Shown piece after piece: positions 1-12,734 of a stretch of 64,000 bases of DNA (the first letter of the stretch is position 1; each line of letters opens with the position of its first letter). The notes below the pieces were generated by a model. It was given only the letters and a program-made list of their open reading frames with translations, was not told the DNA's origin and made no database searches. The position numbers were made by a program, and so were the translations under genes. The DNA is from Thunnus maccoyii. Lineage: Eukaryota > Chordata > Actinopteri > Scombriformes > Scombridae. Location: assembly GCF_910596095.1 (NCBI RefSeq), contig NC_056546.1, forward strand, positions 12,735,925 through 12,799,924, written 5' to 3'.

Positions 1-1958
1 AAATCAAATTTAACTTAATTTGGCTTAACACACTTGGCTGTATCACATGCACACAGCTACACAAATATCCTTCTTTCTTCCTTCTCTGCTCTCTGTTCTC
101 CCCTAACAAACACCAATTCCCCCTTTATAACAGTTAAACGACCATGTTACTTGTATCAGTCCACACTGTCCGCATAAACAAATACTTTACACATTCCTTA
201 CTATAAGCCAAAAGAAAAAAGCAGAAATCATGCAAATTCTAAACAAGCAAGGTAAGAAATACAGTACATACAAGTGTAATAAAGTCAAAATGTGTGGTCT
301 CACCCACTTTGTCACAGGATCAAATAATAGTTTGTTACTGGAGCACTAAATCTAGGAGTCCACTGCATCTTCTCTTGAATCACAGAAAAATATACGTATT
401 ATTGTCTCTTGTGAATGTATCCTGTCTACCATAAAAAACACATGTGTATGTATTTTCTAAAGGTGTTCACCATGCAGAACAGTCATCAATACTACCACAT
501 ATTGTGTCTGACACATATTGTGTCTGACACAATATGTGTCAGACACAATATGTGGGAAATTTAACTGTAAAACCACCAACTACATGAACTACTGCAGAGA
601 CTATTGCAGCATAACCTGTATTCCTTCTGAAATGTTTTTTTTTAGTTGGTTGTTAACTGAACTGAAAGGAGGACACAATTTGAATATTTAATTCTTCTGA
701 GCAAAACTGAAGCTCTACTTGCTATTGCACACAGGGCACACGTTCAAAAAGGGGGGAATCATGCTATCTTTATAGAGCATCAACCTTTGGAAACCGGTGT
801 TTACTTATAAGCAAGGTCACTGAATGGTTGGCAGTGAACTACACAGCCACAGAGCCATATGATTCATTTATTTACGACCTTATGACCCCTACTGACCTTT
901 CCCCTTGTGTGCACTCCTGCAAAAAAATGACAGTTGGTCATTGTTATTCCACTTGTACACATGCTCCTGGCAAACACACACTCACATCAGCATATTTTCA
1001 GGTCATGGTCCACTGAAAACACAGTCTGCCCTCCCTATAGGCTGGAGGCTGTACGCATACAGTGTTACATATGGTGCTGCTGTATTGTGGACTAATAATA
1101 TGGAGGAGTTAAGCTTCACTAACTGCATTAAAAGCGCCATATAAGGCTTTAAACACTGCACCGATGAAGCTCTGTCTCCATTGTGTCGCACTGATATCTG
1201 AGCTGTGGATTGAACTGAAGTGTTTTCTGCTAATAGATTTTAATTAAAAAAAAAAAAAAAAGTGACGATGGTGATGTGATTCAATCAATTCAGGCACTGA
1301 CTCCTCATTAATTGACGAATCACACTGTTTGGTTTTAATATTCACAAACTTGATCAACGTATGCATTAATGGCACAAAACATCTCATTACCAAAACTGCT
1401 CTGTTCAACGTGACGCTCGTGACATCAGCGTTATCACCAGCCACGCAATCGTGCGTCTGCTTCTATTTTTACACAAAAAAGCTATTTTTGAACTGTGGTG
1501 CACCGCCGTTCATCAGACTCTGGCAGATGAGACAATATAAGTAGCAACAGAGATCGAAAGCGTGAAGTATTTTTATGTCCTTTTCAAAGCTGCCCATCAT
1601 GTCAATGCGCAATTGCGCAGCCAAGAACCTCTGAGCGGTGAGTAGCAGGAGAAGGGTGCTTGAAAACTACCGCAGCGCCGCACGGGAGGAATGCTCCAGC
1701 TGTGACCCAATTCCCATGAAACGCACTTCCAAATTTCCTCATAATAATCAGGTGAGCATCCTCTCTATGAATCCCCTGCGATCCAATCGTAACCGCTGGA
1801 GAGACTGCTGCGTTTATTGAAGATATTTGGAGCCTGGGGAGGGTAAGCATGACAATGTACTGGACGCATATATGTTGTGACTGCAACTCACGATGACCGT
1901 CTGCATCAGGACTGTGGATGCACTCATCAAAAGTTTGGATATTTAAGAGGGGGGCACC
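1..1958. other. 5' flank of gpr26, no gene recognised
   Basis: AT-rich intergenic DNA followed by the probable promoter and 5' UTR of the GPCR gene. It holds a 61-bp hairpin at 495-555, a poly-A run near 1245-1260, a TATA-like tataag at about 1533 and a 14-bp palindrome tgcgcaattgcgca near 1605. The region from about 1600 to 1958 is richer in CpG than the DNA before it, which fits a transcription start there. The open frames present match no family I know. Confidence 0.5.
495..555. repeat. Perfect 61-bp inverted repeat (28-bp arms, 5-nt loop)
   Basis: The left arm 495-522 is the exact reverse complement of the right arm 528-555, with tctga between them. Within each arm the motif acacatattgtg/tgtctga recurs, so the hairpin is itself built from short direct repeats and smaller palindromes. 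No mismatch is visible, suggesting recent origin or ongoing conversion. Confidence 0.9.
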
Positions 1959-2629
1959 ATGCACGCAGCGGACATAGTTGCTTCCGTGTTGGTTTTAGGG
2001 ATTATTGTCGTGTCGCTGCTGTCCAACGTTGTGGTGCTGATCTGCTTTCTGTACAACCCGGAGATCCGCAAACAGGTACCCGGTCTTTTCATTCTCAACT
2101 TGACGTTTTGCAACCTCTTGCTGAGCGTGTCCAACATGCCACTAACTCTGGTCGGGCTCATCACCACGGGCTACCCCGGAGGCAGCGGCTTCTGTCAAAT
2201 TGTTGGTTTCCTCGACACTTTTCTCACCACAAACTCCATGCTCAGCATGGCAGCACTCAGCATCGATAGATGGGTGGCGGTGGTGTTCCCACTGAGCTAC
2301 CACTCAAAAATACGGCACCGGGATGCAGTGATAGCGCTGGGATACACGTGGATACACTCACTTTGCTTCTCCACAGTGGCCACTTGTCGCTCCTGGGTCG
2401 GGTACAACCACCTTTACGCGTCGTGCACCCTTTGCAATGTGAGGGCGACGGGATCCGGCACGCAGTTCATCATCTTCAGCGTGGCTTTGCACTCTCTCAC
2501 GTTCCTCCTCACACTTATCGTGATGTGTGTAACGTATCTGAAAGTGCTGAAAGTTGCGAGGTTTCACTGTAAACGCATCGACGTGATCACCATGCAGACG
2601 TTGATGCTGCTTGTGGATATTCACCCCAG
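1959..2629 (+). CDS. gpr26: gpr26 coding exon 1
   Basis: Encodes residues 1-223 plus two bases of Ser224: N-terminus through TM5 and the start of loop 3 (KVARFHCKRIDVITMQTL). The donor is CCCAG|gtaaac. The open frame runs only two codons past this point. Confidence 0.88.
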
Positions 2630-3587
2630 GTAAACGATAGTCAGAGGTGCATTAGGTCTAATCCGTTTGTCCTTTTAATGCAGTTGTCTTTCATTGAAAT
2701 GTCTGTCTGTTCCCTTTCATTTTGTCCAGTATGTGAAGCATACTCCACCAATACTTGCTCTTTTCCTTATTCTTGCAGTGCTGAAAGGCTTCATTTATTA
2801 ATTGATTTGTTGTTTTTATTTTAATAATGACTGTACATATTTATCAACCAAAAATGCAGATGATGATTTATTGATGATTTATAGCATTTTAAAGAAAATA
2901 TCTTTTGGATTTTGGACTGTTGCTTTAAAAAAAAACAATTTGAAATCATCTTGGGCTTTGTCAAACCATTAATCTAAATTTTTGGCAATGAAAATTGACA
3001 ATGGAAATAGCTGTTTGTTGCAGCTCTGTTTTATATAATGAAAAGTGTGTGAACTAACTGAAAAGATGCAGCATATACAGATTAGGCAAAACTTTCTGGG
3101 GCTGCACAAATGAGTACAAAAGTTATCAATCCTTTATCAATCAGTCATTTACATTGCTACCCATCACTACTTGTTATTAAGGTCAGCAACTGTCTCTCAT
3201 TTTTTCCTTTCCATCATTTGACATCCACTCTGATCTCTGGTCAAACAATTCAACTTTGAATTGCTGTAATTTGCATAATGACATCTGTACAGTGTGAAAT
3301 TTCTCCAATTTAAGCGATAGAAGCGCACGGTTCACTGCATTCCTCTTGTCCATCCCACACGCTTTCTCCACGGACTGCTTCATTATGTCCGCGTGTCTGT
3401 GATCATGCCTCCTGGGTAGATAATGGTACCTGTGTGCTTTGGCAGTGTGCGCCAGAAATGCTTGGATGAACAGAAGCGTAGGAGGCAGAGGGCCACCAAG
3501 AAGATCAGTACATTCATCGGCACATTTGTGGTATGCTTCACCCCTTATGTCATTACAAGGTGAGCACAGATTTATGATTTACTGTTT

Positions 3588-3641
<54 letters not shown>

Positions 3642-4859
3642 CAAAAATGTGAGGTATTTAATGCCATGTACCTATCAAAACATTTCAAGGTTTCCTGTCT
3701 TTTGAATTAAAAGATGAAACAGCCCACTTAACTACAGTTGAATTCTGTACATTTTGTCTTTGTTCAGCAATAGAGAAAAGTTTTAAATTAGCTTGTCCGT
3801 TCAGCTTAATTTGTAGAACAAATCTCCCAAGAATTAATCGATTTGACAGTGTTTCTGGGTTTTTCAGTTACCTTGTTGTGGTTGCTAATGTGGCTTATCG
3901 TCTGAATACAGATGGCGATAATTATTTTCAATGTTGTCTCGCTATCTCACATTTTTAACTGCTTCCTTTTTCAGAATGTCATAGCTTATTGGTTCTACAC
4001 ACATTTCTAATCCTTGTCACCAAGCCTCCACAACTGGGGAAGATGAGAGGGAGAGAGAAACAGAGGAAGAGAGAGATAGAAAATGAGTCAGTGATCGTAT
4101 CACTGGCTGTCATTAGTATTAGCCCCAGTATTAGTGGCGGCAACCTGCCAAAAGCTGCTAGATTTGTGGAATGGAAAGAGAAGGGAAGCACATTAGAAGC
4201 CGTTTGGTGGTGAGACATGTAAGACTTAAGGAGATCACACTAATTAAGAAGACAGATTACCAACAAAACAATGCTCAATAATAAATGGCTATAATTTGAT
4301 TTATTAGGACAAAATAGGCACTGGATGTATCGTAAAATTATTTTAATCTGCAAGAAGCAGCAAAAATTACACCCATCAGTTCACATTCCCCAACTCAGTG
4401 ATGACATTTCAGTGACATTTTCACAATATTAAAGCACTGGGGGATATTCATTTGCTTTAGATGTCTTCCACTCCAGTTGCACTGATCTAAGAATTGGCTC
4501 AATTGCTGCACTGCTGCATTATTTTTCTCATTGTGTGTGACTTTTTTTTTTTTTTTTTTTGCTTTATTTGAGTTAGAATTGTAGAGCTCTTCTCCCCAGG
4601 ACCCATAAACCCTCACTGGGGCGTGCTATCCAAATGTTTGGCCTACAGCAAGGCAGCAAGCGACCCGTTTGTCTACTCGCTGCTCCGTCACCAGTACAGG
4701 AAGACCTGCAGCTTCCTGGCTAACAAAGTCCTCAAGAGGAGTCCGCTCAACTCCTCCTCCCTCAGGATGGAGAGCAGCATAAGGAGAAGCGATGCCAACT
4801 CCAACGCCACTAACAACATCCAACCACCTTCTAATGCTAACAAGCCGCTCAGCCAGTGA
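1959..4859 (+). CDS. gpr26: Orphan class A GPCR, GPR26 (3 exons, 355 aa)
   Basis: Orphan rhodopsin-family receptor of the GPR26/GPR78 pair; mammalian members are reported to raise cAMP constitutively. Join 1959-2629, 3446-3559, 4577-4859; all introns are GT-AG and phase 2. Seven hydrophobic segments are visible. TM1 (about 8-31) contains LLSN. TM2 has LNLTFCNLLL, with Asn52 where most class A receptors have Asp2.50. Cys79 and Cys156 can form the TM3-ECL2 disulfide. DRW (103-105) replaces DRY. A basic third loop (QKRRRQRATKK) precedes CFTPY of TM6, and DPFVY (291-295) stands for NPxxY. The ATG has a TAA in frame at 1944-1946 and a good context (ggcaccATG). Human GPR26 has 337 residues; the extra length is a Ser/Asn-rich tail. 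GPR78 is the alternative, but TM regions and the chst15 neighbour favour GPR26. A possible AATAAA lies at 5776. Confidence 0.85.
2630..3445 (+). other. gpr26 intron 1
   Basis: 816 bp, gtaaac at the 5' end and ggcag at the 3' end. AT-rich, with no repeat or ORF of note. Confidence 0.8.
3446..3559 (+). CDS. gpr26: gpr26 coding exon 2
   Basis: 114 nt, 38 codons, completing Ser224 and encoding the basic loop 3 (VRQKCLDEQKRRRQRATKK) and most of TM6 (FIGTFVVCFTPYVIT). Acceptor ggcag|TGTGCG, donor ACAAG|gtgagc. Found by homology and splice phase. Confidence 0.88.
3560..4576 (+). other. gpr26 intron 2
   Basis: 1017 bp. It contains a compound (GT)n(GA)n microsatellite just after the donor, and near the acceptor a run of about 20 T that serves as the polypyrimidine tract ahead of gagttag. 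Confidence 0.8.
3588..3638. repeat. Compound (GT)n(GA)n microsatellite
   Basis: About 11 GT units run directly into about 15 GA units, inside gpr26 intron 2 about 30 bp from the exon 2 donor. Confidence 0.95.
4577..4859 (+). CDS. gpr26: gpr26 coding exon 3 (TM7 and C-tail)
   Basis: Begins after gagttag with A, completing Arg262 (AG|A), then IVELFSPGPINPHWGVLSKC, TM7 with DPFVYSLLRHQYRK, and a Ser/Asn-rich tail ending PLSQ and TGA at 4857-4859. The first Met inside the exon is at the frame opening only and is not the start. Confidence 0.88.
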
Positions 4860-5342
4860 AGGTCATCACCTGCAGAGACAAGGAGGGTATTTTTTCCCCA
4901 ACTGAAAGTGTCTTGGATTTGACATCTTACTTCGAGGTATACACTCATGAGACGAGGGGTATGACAGTATATTGACCTCTCTGTGATGGTGTAACGTCAG
5001 AGCTTGTCGCCTAATTACTCGTTAAAGAAGAATAGAACGACCACTTTTGTAGGTTGTGTATGTAAGTTGTATGGCATTAAGTATTTCAGTACAAGTATAA
5101 CACTGTCTTTTTTCTGCAAAGAGTGACAGTCTCCAATGAGATTAATGAATTTTGTAGCATACTGGTAGATTTGTGTCAAATAACATCATTTTGGTGGTTA
5201 AGTTGTTAGCAGTCGTTAAAGGCACAATCTTTGATCCAAATGCCCCACCTCTAAAATCACAACACAGGGAACGTGCTATCACTCCCAAATTGACAAGTTA
5301 ACAACTAAACCTTAAGTATTAATGATTTCTGATGCAGTTTAC
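4860..5342 (+). other. gpr26 3' flank, likely 3' UTR
   Basis: Non-coding sequence after the stop codon. No canonical AATAAA is seen before the repeat at 5343; the nearest on this strand is at 5776, so the 3' UTR may run through the repeat. Confidence 0.4.
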
Positions 5343-5742
5343 AGGACCGATGTGTAAGATTTAGTGGCATCTAACAGTGATGTTGCAGATTGCAACCAAA
5401 TGAATACCCCTCCCCTCACCCTCCCCTTCCATGCATGTAGGAGAACCTACGGTGGCCACAAAACTGGCCAAAAAATGCGACAAAGCCCTCTCTAGAGCCA
5501 CTGTTTGGTTTGTCTGTTCTGGGCTACTGTAGAAACATGGCGGTGCAACATGGCGGGCTCTGTGAAAGAGGACCCGCTCCCTTTGTAGATATAAAGGGCT
5601 CATTCTAAGATAATGAAAACACAATGATTCTTATTTTCAGGTGATTATACACTAATTAAAATATTAGTTATGAATATTATATTCCATTTCTGCCAAGTCC
5701 ATTCCACTAGATGCCACTAAATTCTACACATTGGTCCTTTAA
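5343..5742. mobile_element. Non-autonomous DNA transposon (MITE-like), about 400 bp
   Basis: The left end, aggaccgatgtgtaagattt followed by agtggcatct, is matched in inverted orientation by the right end, tagatgccactaaattctac followed by acattggtccttt. The body has no coding capacity. The ends recall an abundant teleost repeat, but the superfamily cannot be fixed from this sequence. Confidence 0.75.
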
Positions 5743-8700
5743 GGTTTGGTCAAATCAGTAATGTATAAACATAAGAATAAAACTAAACACAGATTGGTAG
5801 ATGTCTTTTCATTACCTCAGTCATATATATACTATATATATATGACAGAAACTGCAAATTATATGGTCTCAAAAATCACTTATTGGACCTTTTAAATATA
5901 AGGAGTTTTACTTCCCACTTGAACTGAACGACAGAATTTTGTCAGTAAAGTTGAAGCATATAACCTCGGACCTCAAAGATGATTCTCTAGCTGTATAAAG
6001 TACTGTATGTGTTCAAGGGAAAATATAAAACACATTTTGACAGTGCAGTCACGCACCTCACTGACAGTTTATTTGAGATTATGATGTAGCTGTAAGGCCT
6101 GAGTTTTAAAGTGCCTTTCAGACTTTATGAACTCTCTGATTTAATCAAAACACAACAGAGGAAACCTTTCACATTCTGTCATTTTCTTGGTATTCTGTGC
6201 TGTGGTTAAATGTGATAATAGAGCCTGTTGGGTCACATTGTAAGAAAGTTTTAAGTCATGTTAACTTTGTAATACCACCATGTTGTATTGTTGCATCAGG
6301 CAAAACAGGGTCAAATATTATTTGAATGTGGTAGCAACTATTCAGTGATGTGCAATTAACATTCCAGCTCATGCCATGTGAGCAGCTATGTGACGTCAGG
6401 GTTGTAAAAACGATTCATTTTGACAACACTAGCAAATCAGGATGTTGTCTTTAAATTTACTGTGAGAGTATAAAGCCTGTAAGAGGCGTAAAATCTATTT
6501 ATTTTTGTCAAAACTGTGTCTGATTTTTGCTAAATACGTTTGTGATTTTATTGCAATAAATGCTGTGCATTTTGACATTTTGAAAAAAACCTCACCAATT
6601 TTGTTCCCACACATTTATTATGCGTGTGTTCACTACTATCCGACTGGAAATAATTGGCACCAAACCACGATCACAAGACAGTTACGCAAGTCTTCACTTG
6701 AGCACAAGACAAGTCTGCCCAATCTTAACACCTTTATTCTCCCACGCTGATTAAGTCAAAGAGTAAGAGAATAATTAATTTGAAAAATCATCTAAGATGT
6801 GTTCCACCCACCACTGCTGCAGCTGATGTGGCAACAGAACAAAGACTTTTTACAAAAGCATCAGGGCTGAGAGTTAAAGGCTTTCTTAATTGCAGAGCTG
6901 CTAGAAGGAGTGGGAAAAGAAGAAAAGGAGCCAAGAAAAAGTAGGTAGCACCTCACCAAGTTTAAATAGTTGTGATAGTGCTGAAACACTCTGGGGATCT
7001 GTATCTTCCTCATTTATCCTGGCAACTCCTCTCCATCCTCCTCACCTTCATTATAAAATGAATTTCCATCATCTATCCTACACATGCTCGCTAGTTAATC
7101 TCTTTCTTTCCATTTCCCCACTTTGATAGTAAGTGCCTGGATTGTCTCCATCAAAAAGAAACAGTCATGACCAGTCAGGTCAGTCAGGTCACCAATCAAA
7201 GCTGCTTCCAGTGACTTTTATAATTCCCCAAGGGGGGTCAAATCTGCATTTACAGTATTACATGTATTCACAGAGTTACCCAAGGGCAATTAGTGGAAAG
7301 TATTCACAAAGTTTGGAAGGATCCCCAGTCTGGAGGTGTGTGTATACCTCATCTCCCTGGGAGACTCAGTGAGTGGGTGAGAGGCAGACACAAACCTGCC
7401 ATACACGAAACACTGCGTAGAGACCTTGTGATTAAGCCACAGAGCGTAGGATGAACAAGAAAGCAGAGGAGGGAGGAAGGGAAGACGAGTGCACTGGCTG
7501 ACATCACACAACCCCAATGTCAGGGCGGGTGGTTCTCCCAGTCTCACAGACTAAAAGTAGTCCCCGTAGAATATTAATCAAAGACTGGATGAAGCACAAT
7601 TTCTCATTGGAGATTGGATATGTTTCATGTTTCATGTAATACAGAAGAAAGTGTTGAAGAAAGTGCATCTGGTGTATTTTACCATTTATTGAAGGGGTTC
7701 CATCATGTGCAAAATGATGCAAAATCTTAAACCCTACTAAAAAAGAAGACAAGTCAGGATAGACCAAATATGTGTCTACTGAGTTATTTTGAGAATTTAA
7801 GAGCAGGAGGAAGGTGAAGTGATGGAAAGCTAGATGTACATGATATGTATTTACAGTAAAGCTGTCACATCCACAGCAACAGAAGTCACTCATGCACAGC
7901 AACTTCTTTTAATCAGCAGCAGGAACACTGAATTTCATACATAATGAATCATCCACCGCACACTGAGAAAACTTAACTGATTGATCATTTCAATTTCTTA
8001 TTGTTTGTGCCAACAAAAGAGCAAACAATGTGTTTCACTGCAAGCTCCCTCAGGTTTGCTCATTAATCACATAAATGTGTTGCAGGTGTAACACATTAGT
8101 GGGTGTTCAAACATCACAAATTCCGATCACAGCAAACAAAACATCCAGTGATAATGAATACTGGAGATATGCCCTTACATTTTATTGTCTGAGCTTTACT
8201 TAAACAGCAGCCTGACAGGCTTGTTCATAACTCTGCCAGTGAAACTATAGGGCTGAATACTGGCGTATAATGTGAATCATGGGAAAGTTGGACTAAAATG
8301 TCATGGTATTCCCCATGCCCTCAAGAAAACCGTCTATTTCTGTCCAGGAATGCTCTGTTTGTTTTTGCTGTGGGCTGTAAAATATTGTTGTTGTTTTTTG
8401 TCTCAAAGGCATTTGCAGCAGTATTTTAAAAAGTGCATCAATTCCTTTAGATGAAGACCACTTTTCTCCATGAAATACAGTTTTCAGGACCTTCAGGGGC
8501 TTTTGGCAAACAGCCTTGATTTTTGTATATTGATCCTGCATTTTAGGATTTATACATGTTCAGAAAAAGGTTTTATAAGCGCCAAGTGGTGCTGTCACTT
8601 CTATCAGGAACTGAACGCAGTCAACAAAACTGGATTTAGAGGGTTTTCACATGACAACATTAATAAATAGCAATGGTGGGAGTTGTTTGTTTGTTTTCAT

Positions 8701-9177
8701 ATCATGTGTAATCCACCATAAGGGCTCTGCTCCATATGCTCCATGTCTATAGCAAAAATGTCAATCACATACTATGGCATCACCAAGTCTATAATATTGC
8801 AGCCATCTGTTGAGCTGGTAAACATTTACTCCATATGTGTCTGTGTATGTGTTTGAACACAGGCAACAATATAGACGCTGACCTCTTTCCTTCAAAATAA
8901 GACAATTAACCAATTACTCTATTTGTCATTCAGTGATAGAAATGTAGAGATAAGCACAGCCACTCATGACAGACACATGCATGTGCATTTAATAGTACAT
9001 TAATGATCTGGGTTTTATTGCACTTCATAGAAGTACCAATCAAAGAAGTGCCAGCTTTTCCCTTGTGCAATAATAAATAATCCCCTGGCAGCACTCTGCA
9101 TAACCTAAGCACCGGATCATTCCAGATTCAAAGCAATAAAGGAACTTAATCCAATCTGGCCTTTACGTGAACAGCTT
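5743..9177. other. Intergenic, no gene recognised
   Basis: AT-rich single-copy-looking DNA. A short ATATAT palindrome lies at about 5822-5843. None of the short open frames shows a known domain, splice pattern or codon bias. Confidence 0.5.
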
Positions 9178-9712
9178 AAAGGTATCATGCACCTCTCCAG
9201 GTCTGTAATTATATTCTGGGGTTCTACTGGTTTATCTTTGCATGATTTAAAGTTCAAAAAACTAATTTTTGGTACTTTATGCAGTCCCTCAGTTCAACCT
9301 CTGTCTGAAACAGGCGGTTTTAGCTCCTGTCTCTTTAAGCCCCCCCTACTGATGAGCCCACTCTATTCTGAGTAGTTAGCTTCCAGGGGATGCATCTCGG
9401 CGGACTTCTGGTGGCTCGGGAAGTTGTGCGAACAAATAGTAGTAGCCGGATTTCACTATTTTTTCTCGTTCTTTACTCGAAATGGAAACTTCTCATGTAC
9501 TTCTGTACATGCTCGAGCTGGAATCTGATCTGAGATATGCGAGTGGACAACATGAACAATCCATGGAAAAACCTAAGCAACAACCTTAGCTGAAGCCTGG
9601 GCTTTGGACTTGCAGGGAGCATTTTTACATACATTCTAATGTTTTGGACCTTTGACCACGTTTAACGTAAAAAATCACAAAAACTATGATATGTCCCCTT
9701 TTAAAGAGCCAG
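9178..9712 (+). mobile_element. Interspersed element family C, copy 1
   Basis: About 535 bp. It shares ordered blocks (gcagtccctcagttca, ggttttagctcctgtctctt, gatgagcccactct, ggatttcact) with copies at 12735-14010, 27900-28080 and 47858-48350. Ends resemble inverted AAAGGGGACATA. No ORF; a non-autonomous DNA transposon is the best guess. Confidence 0.75.
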
Positions 9713-12700
9713 CTAGCAACCTGCAATTGCTTCAGAAAAATCAGCAGATTGGTAATTAAGATATGACATCATTTACACATCTCAGGTGTGTAGTATGTGC
9801 TAGAAATCTTCAAATGTAGTCACTATTTGATGGTAAATTTCTGATATGTAATATAGTAAAATGAAGTAGAGACACACAGATGTTAGGAGAAAATGAAGCC
9901 ATGAGGCACTTTACTTACATAAAATAAACAAACAGAAAGTGCCTTCTCATGCAGCTGCATTGTACCGCTCAGCTGAGGTACAGACACTGGCTGCTCCTAG
10001 AAGTGGAGCTTCATGTCTGAGTCATATTCACAGCTGAGTAATGCTGCCCTGAATCCAACAACAGCAAAACTCCAGAGGAGGGAATTCTAAGAGACTTTGT
10101 ACTTAAAAATAGATCAGAGGGTAAAAGTGCTCCATATTTTTTTTCTTTTATTCCTGATCAAAATTCAAGACTGCAGACATGTTAAGGTGAAACCACAAAG
10201 CTATTATTTGCATATGAATAAAGATTGAATCGATTTGCATTCGAGTGCCTTTTTAAGAATACTCAAGAGTGCTTGTGATATCCTGCATGGCCACATTTAC
10301 TCCCAGTCCTAGTGTCGGTGTGGTAATGTTTTGGTGAGTTTAACCGTGCCAGCTGCTCTGAGAGCTGCGCTATTGAAAATTAATGAGTGTATGATGTATG
10401 TGGCTTCAGTCTTCAGAGTGAGTCATTTCCAACCATCTGTTTAATGATCAGAAGATACAATAACTAGAGGAAGTTTTTGGTGAGTCTGTGATTTGGATGT
10501 ACAACAGATGGCTCCCAGGGAAACTTTTTGATTGGTATCAAATAATTAAAGCACTATGATTCAAAATTGTGACATTGCATTTTGGAGGAATTTTGAAATT
10601 AAGTGATTTCACTTCTGACAATGTCGCAAATCCAATAGAAAACTGATTAAATAACAGACTCTGTGACTTACTTTGTAATATCCACATGATATGACTTCCA
10701 CTGGTGAAATGTAGGTCTCATGTAAGGCTTTACTGATTCATTTATCTAAATCAGTGTTTGCAGGGCTTGTGTGGGTGGCAGAAAGATAAATATTCTGCTG
10801 TAGCATGCAATATACAGAGCGATGAACTAACATATTATAGAACAGAATTTGGTAAGGCCAGTTTTCTCCTTAAAACAAGATAAGTTCTTTAAAACGTGAT
10901 CAAAGCACATGTAATATAAAGTGGGCTGAGAACCAATAATACTCATCATCATCAGCTAACACATCTGCATTTGAACGCCTGGTTTCAGGTGTTTTGAGTC
11001 ATATTTGAGCAGGCTTATCGCAGCAAATGCTGTTTGGTCTTTTCTGACCTTCATGTCCCCAGTTAGCATGCTGCCCATGCTTACCAGTCCTGCCCAGTAT
11101 ACAAGGCACATATTCAGACAGCCGCCTTCATTGATGTAACACTGCACGCAGACTCCCAACTTGCTAAAATCCAGTAACTAGACTTGACAGTGTTTCAAAT
11201 TGAAATTAACTCCATTTTTATTGCCTGATATCTATAAGATGTTTTAAGGTTCTTGGCTTTATTTGTCACAGTAAATAATTGGAGTCATCAGCGCTTCAGT
11301 GGTACTACAATAATGTAATTGTTGAATGAAAACTGTTGTTTTCAATGTCATATCAATTCACAACCGCATTGCTTATCTCCCCAATGTCAAATAAACACAC
11401 CATTGTATCTTTGCCTTGTGCCATTTTGCCATAAACCCTCAGATAAACCCCAGGCTGAGTTGGGGCTATAAAATGCATCCGCCTGGTATTTCCACCTTTT
11501 TCATTACATTGCTGTCAGCCTCAGTGAAGGCTGTGTGCGATAAAAAAAAAATGTGTCAAAAAAGATCCACTCTGACATGAGATATCATTAGAAATCCCAT
11601 CAGACAATAATTGAGACCAAAGAGGGGCACATCTAAACTGACACAGGGAGGACATATCCTTTTTTTAAGGTAAGTTAGAGCTCAGAGAAGGTTAAAGGTA
11701 AAGCAGAAGTGAAGACACCACTCACGATTGTGTTATATTTTAACAGATAGTGTTCACAGTTTCATGCCCCAGGAGAAATAGCAGAATATCCACTAATGCT
11801 GATTGGCACAATGTGTGGAGAGTGTGATGTTTAAATGCAACAGGATGTGACTGCATCTCCGGGACCATATATGTCATTTTCTAGTCTTGTTCCACTCAGT
11901 CGATTCAACCGCAGAGGAAATCAAGAAGAGAAATGTAAGGAGATTGCCATTATAAGGGACAGAGAAAACCCGATAGGAGGGATTGGGAATCTATCAGAAG
12001 GACAGAGAACAAAACTGATCCACACAATAATTGTTTCAGCCAGCTAAGAGCCCATGGCTTAGGGAAAATCCATCAAGTCATTTCATTAGGGGGGAGAGAA
12101 AAGGTTTAGAGACAATGAAGCTACTTTCTGGAGAATAGTGGTTACACATGAATAATCTTCTCTCTTTCTCAGAGGTCAAATGAACAAGCAAGCTCATGTC
12201 CGGTGAAAAGGAGAATTACTGTCAAAACACCTGATAACAATGGCCAAGGGACTGGGAATTGCAGATGCCTTTCCCGTAATTTCCCTGACGTGAAAGCATC
12301 AATATGTGGTAGAAAATGTTTGAATGAGGTGATCTGACAAGAAACAGGAAGGTATTTAAGTTTCTTTCTATATATACAATCATGACTAAGAAATCTTTTC
12401 GGACAGTTCTGTCCAGAAATGATGCAAGGCATCGATTGTGTTGATGACAGCTAGTGCCTCGGCCCCATACATAGAAGATATATCTCAGTTGGCCCTGCCA
12501 GCACACACATAGTAGATTCTACATAAGCCGCTGTTGGGCTCTGTATCTAATGTGGTTTTGGGCAGGGGTGGGCGATCGCACAAAATTTGGTTCCAATCTG
12601 ATACCAACAACCAACATCAGAGGCAGAATCACCGTTATCAACAGATACAGATACTTTTTATTATCTAAAGCGGCTAATGTATTATCATGTAAGAGGGAGC

Positions 12701-12734
12701 CATGAGTCATGATTTGTGAGATGAATGTATCATT
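9713..12734. other. Intergenic, no gene recognised
   Basis: No coding exon, RNA gene or named repeat could be supported. Composition is AT-rich and open frames are short. Confidence 0.5.

Noticed and set aside
1602..1964. 120-codon minus-strand frame over the gpr26 promoter
   Set aside because: Antisense to the 5' UTR and first codons of gpr26; no domain.
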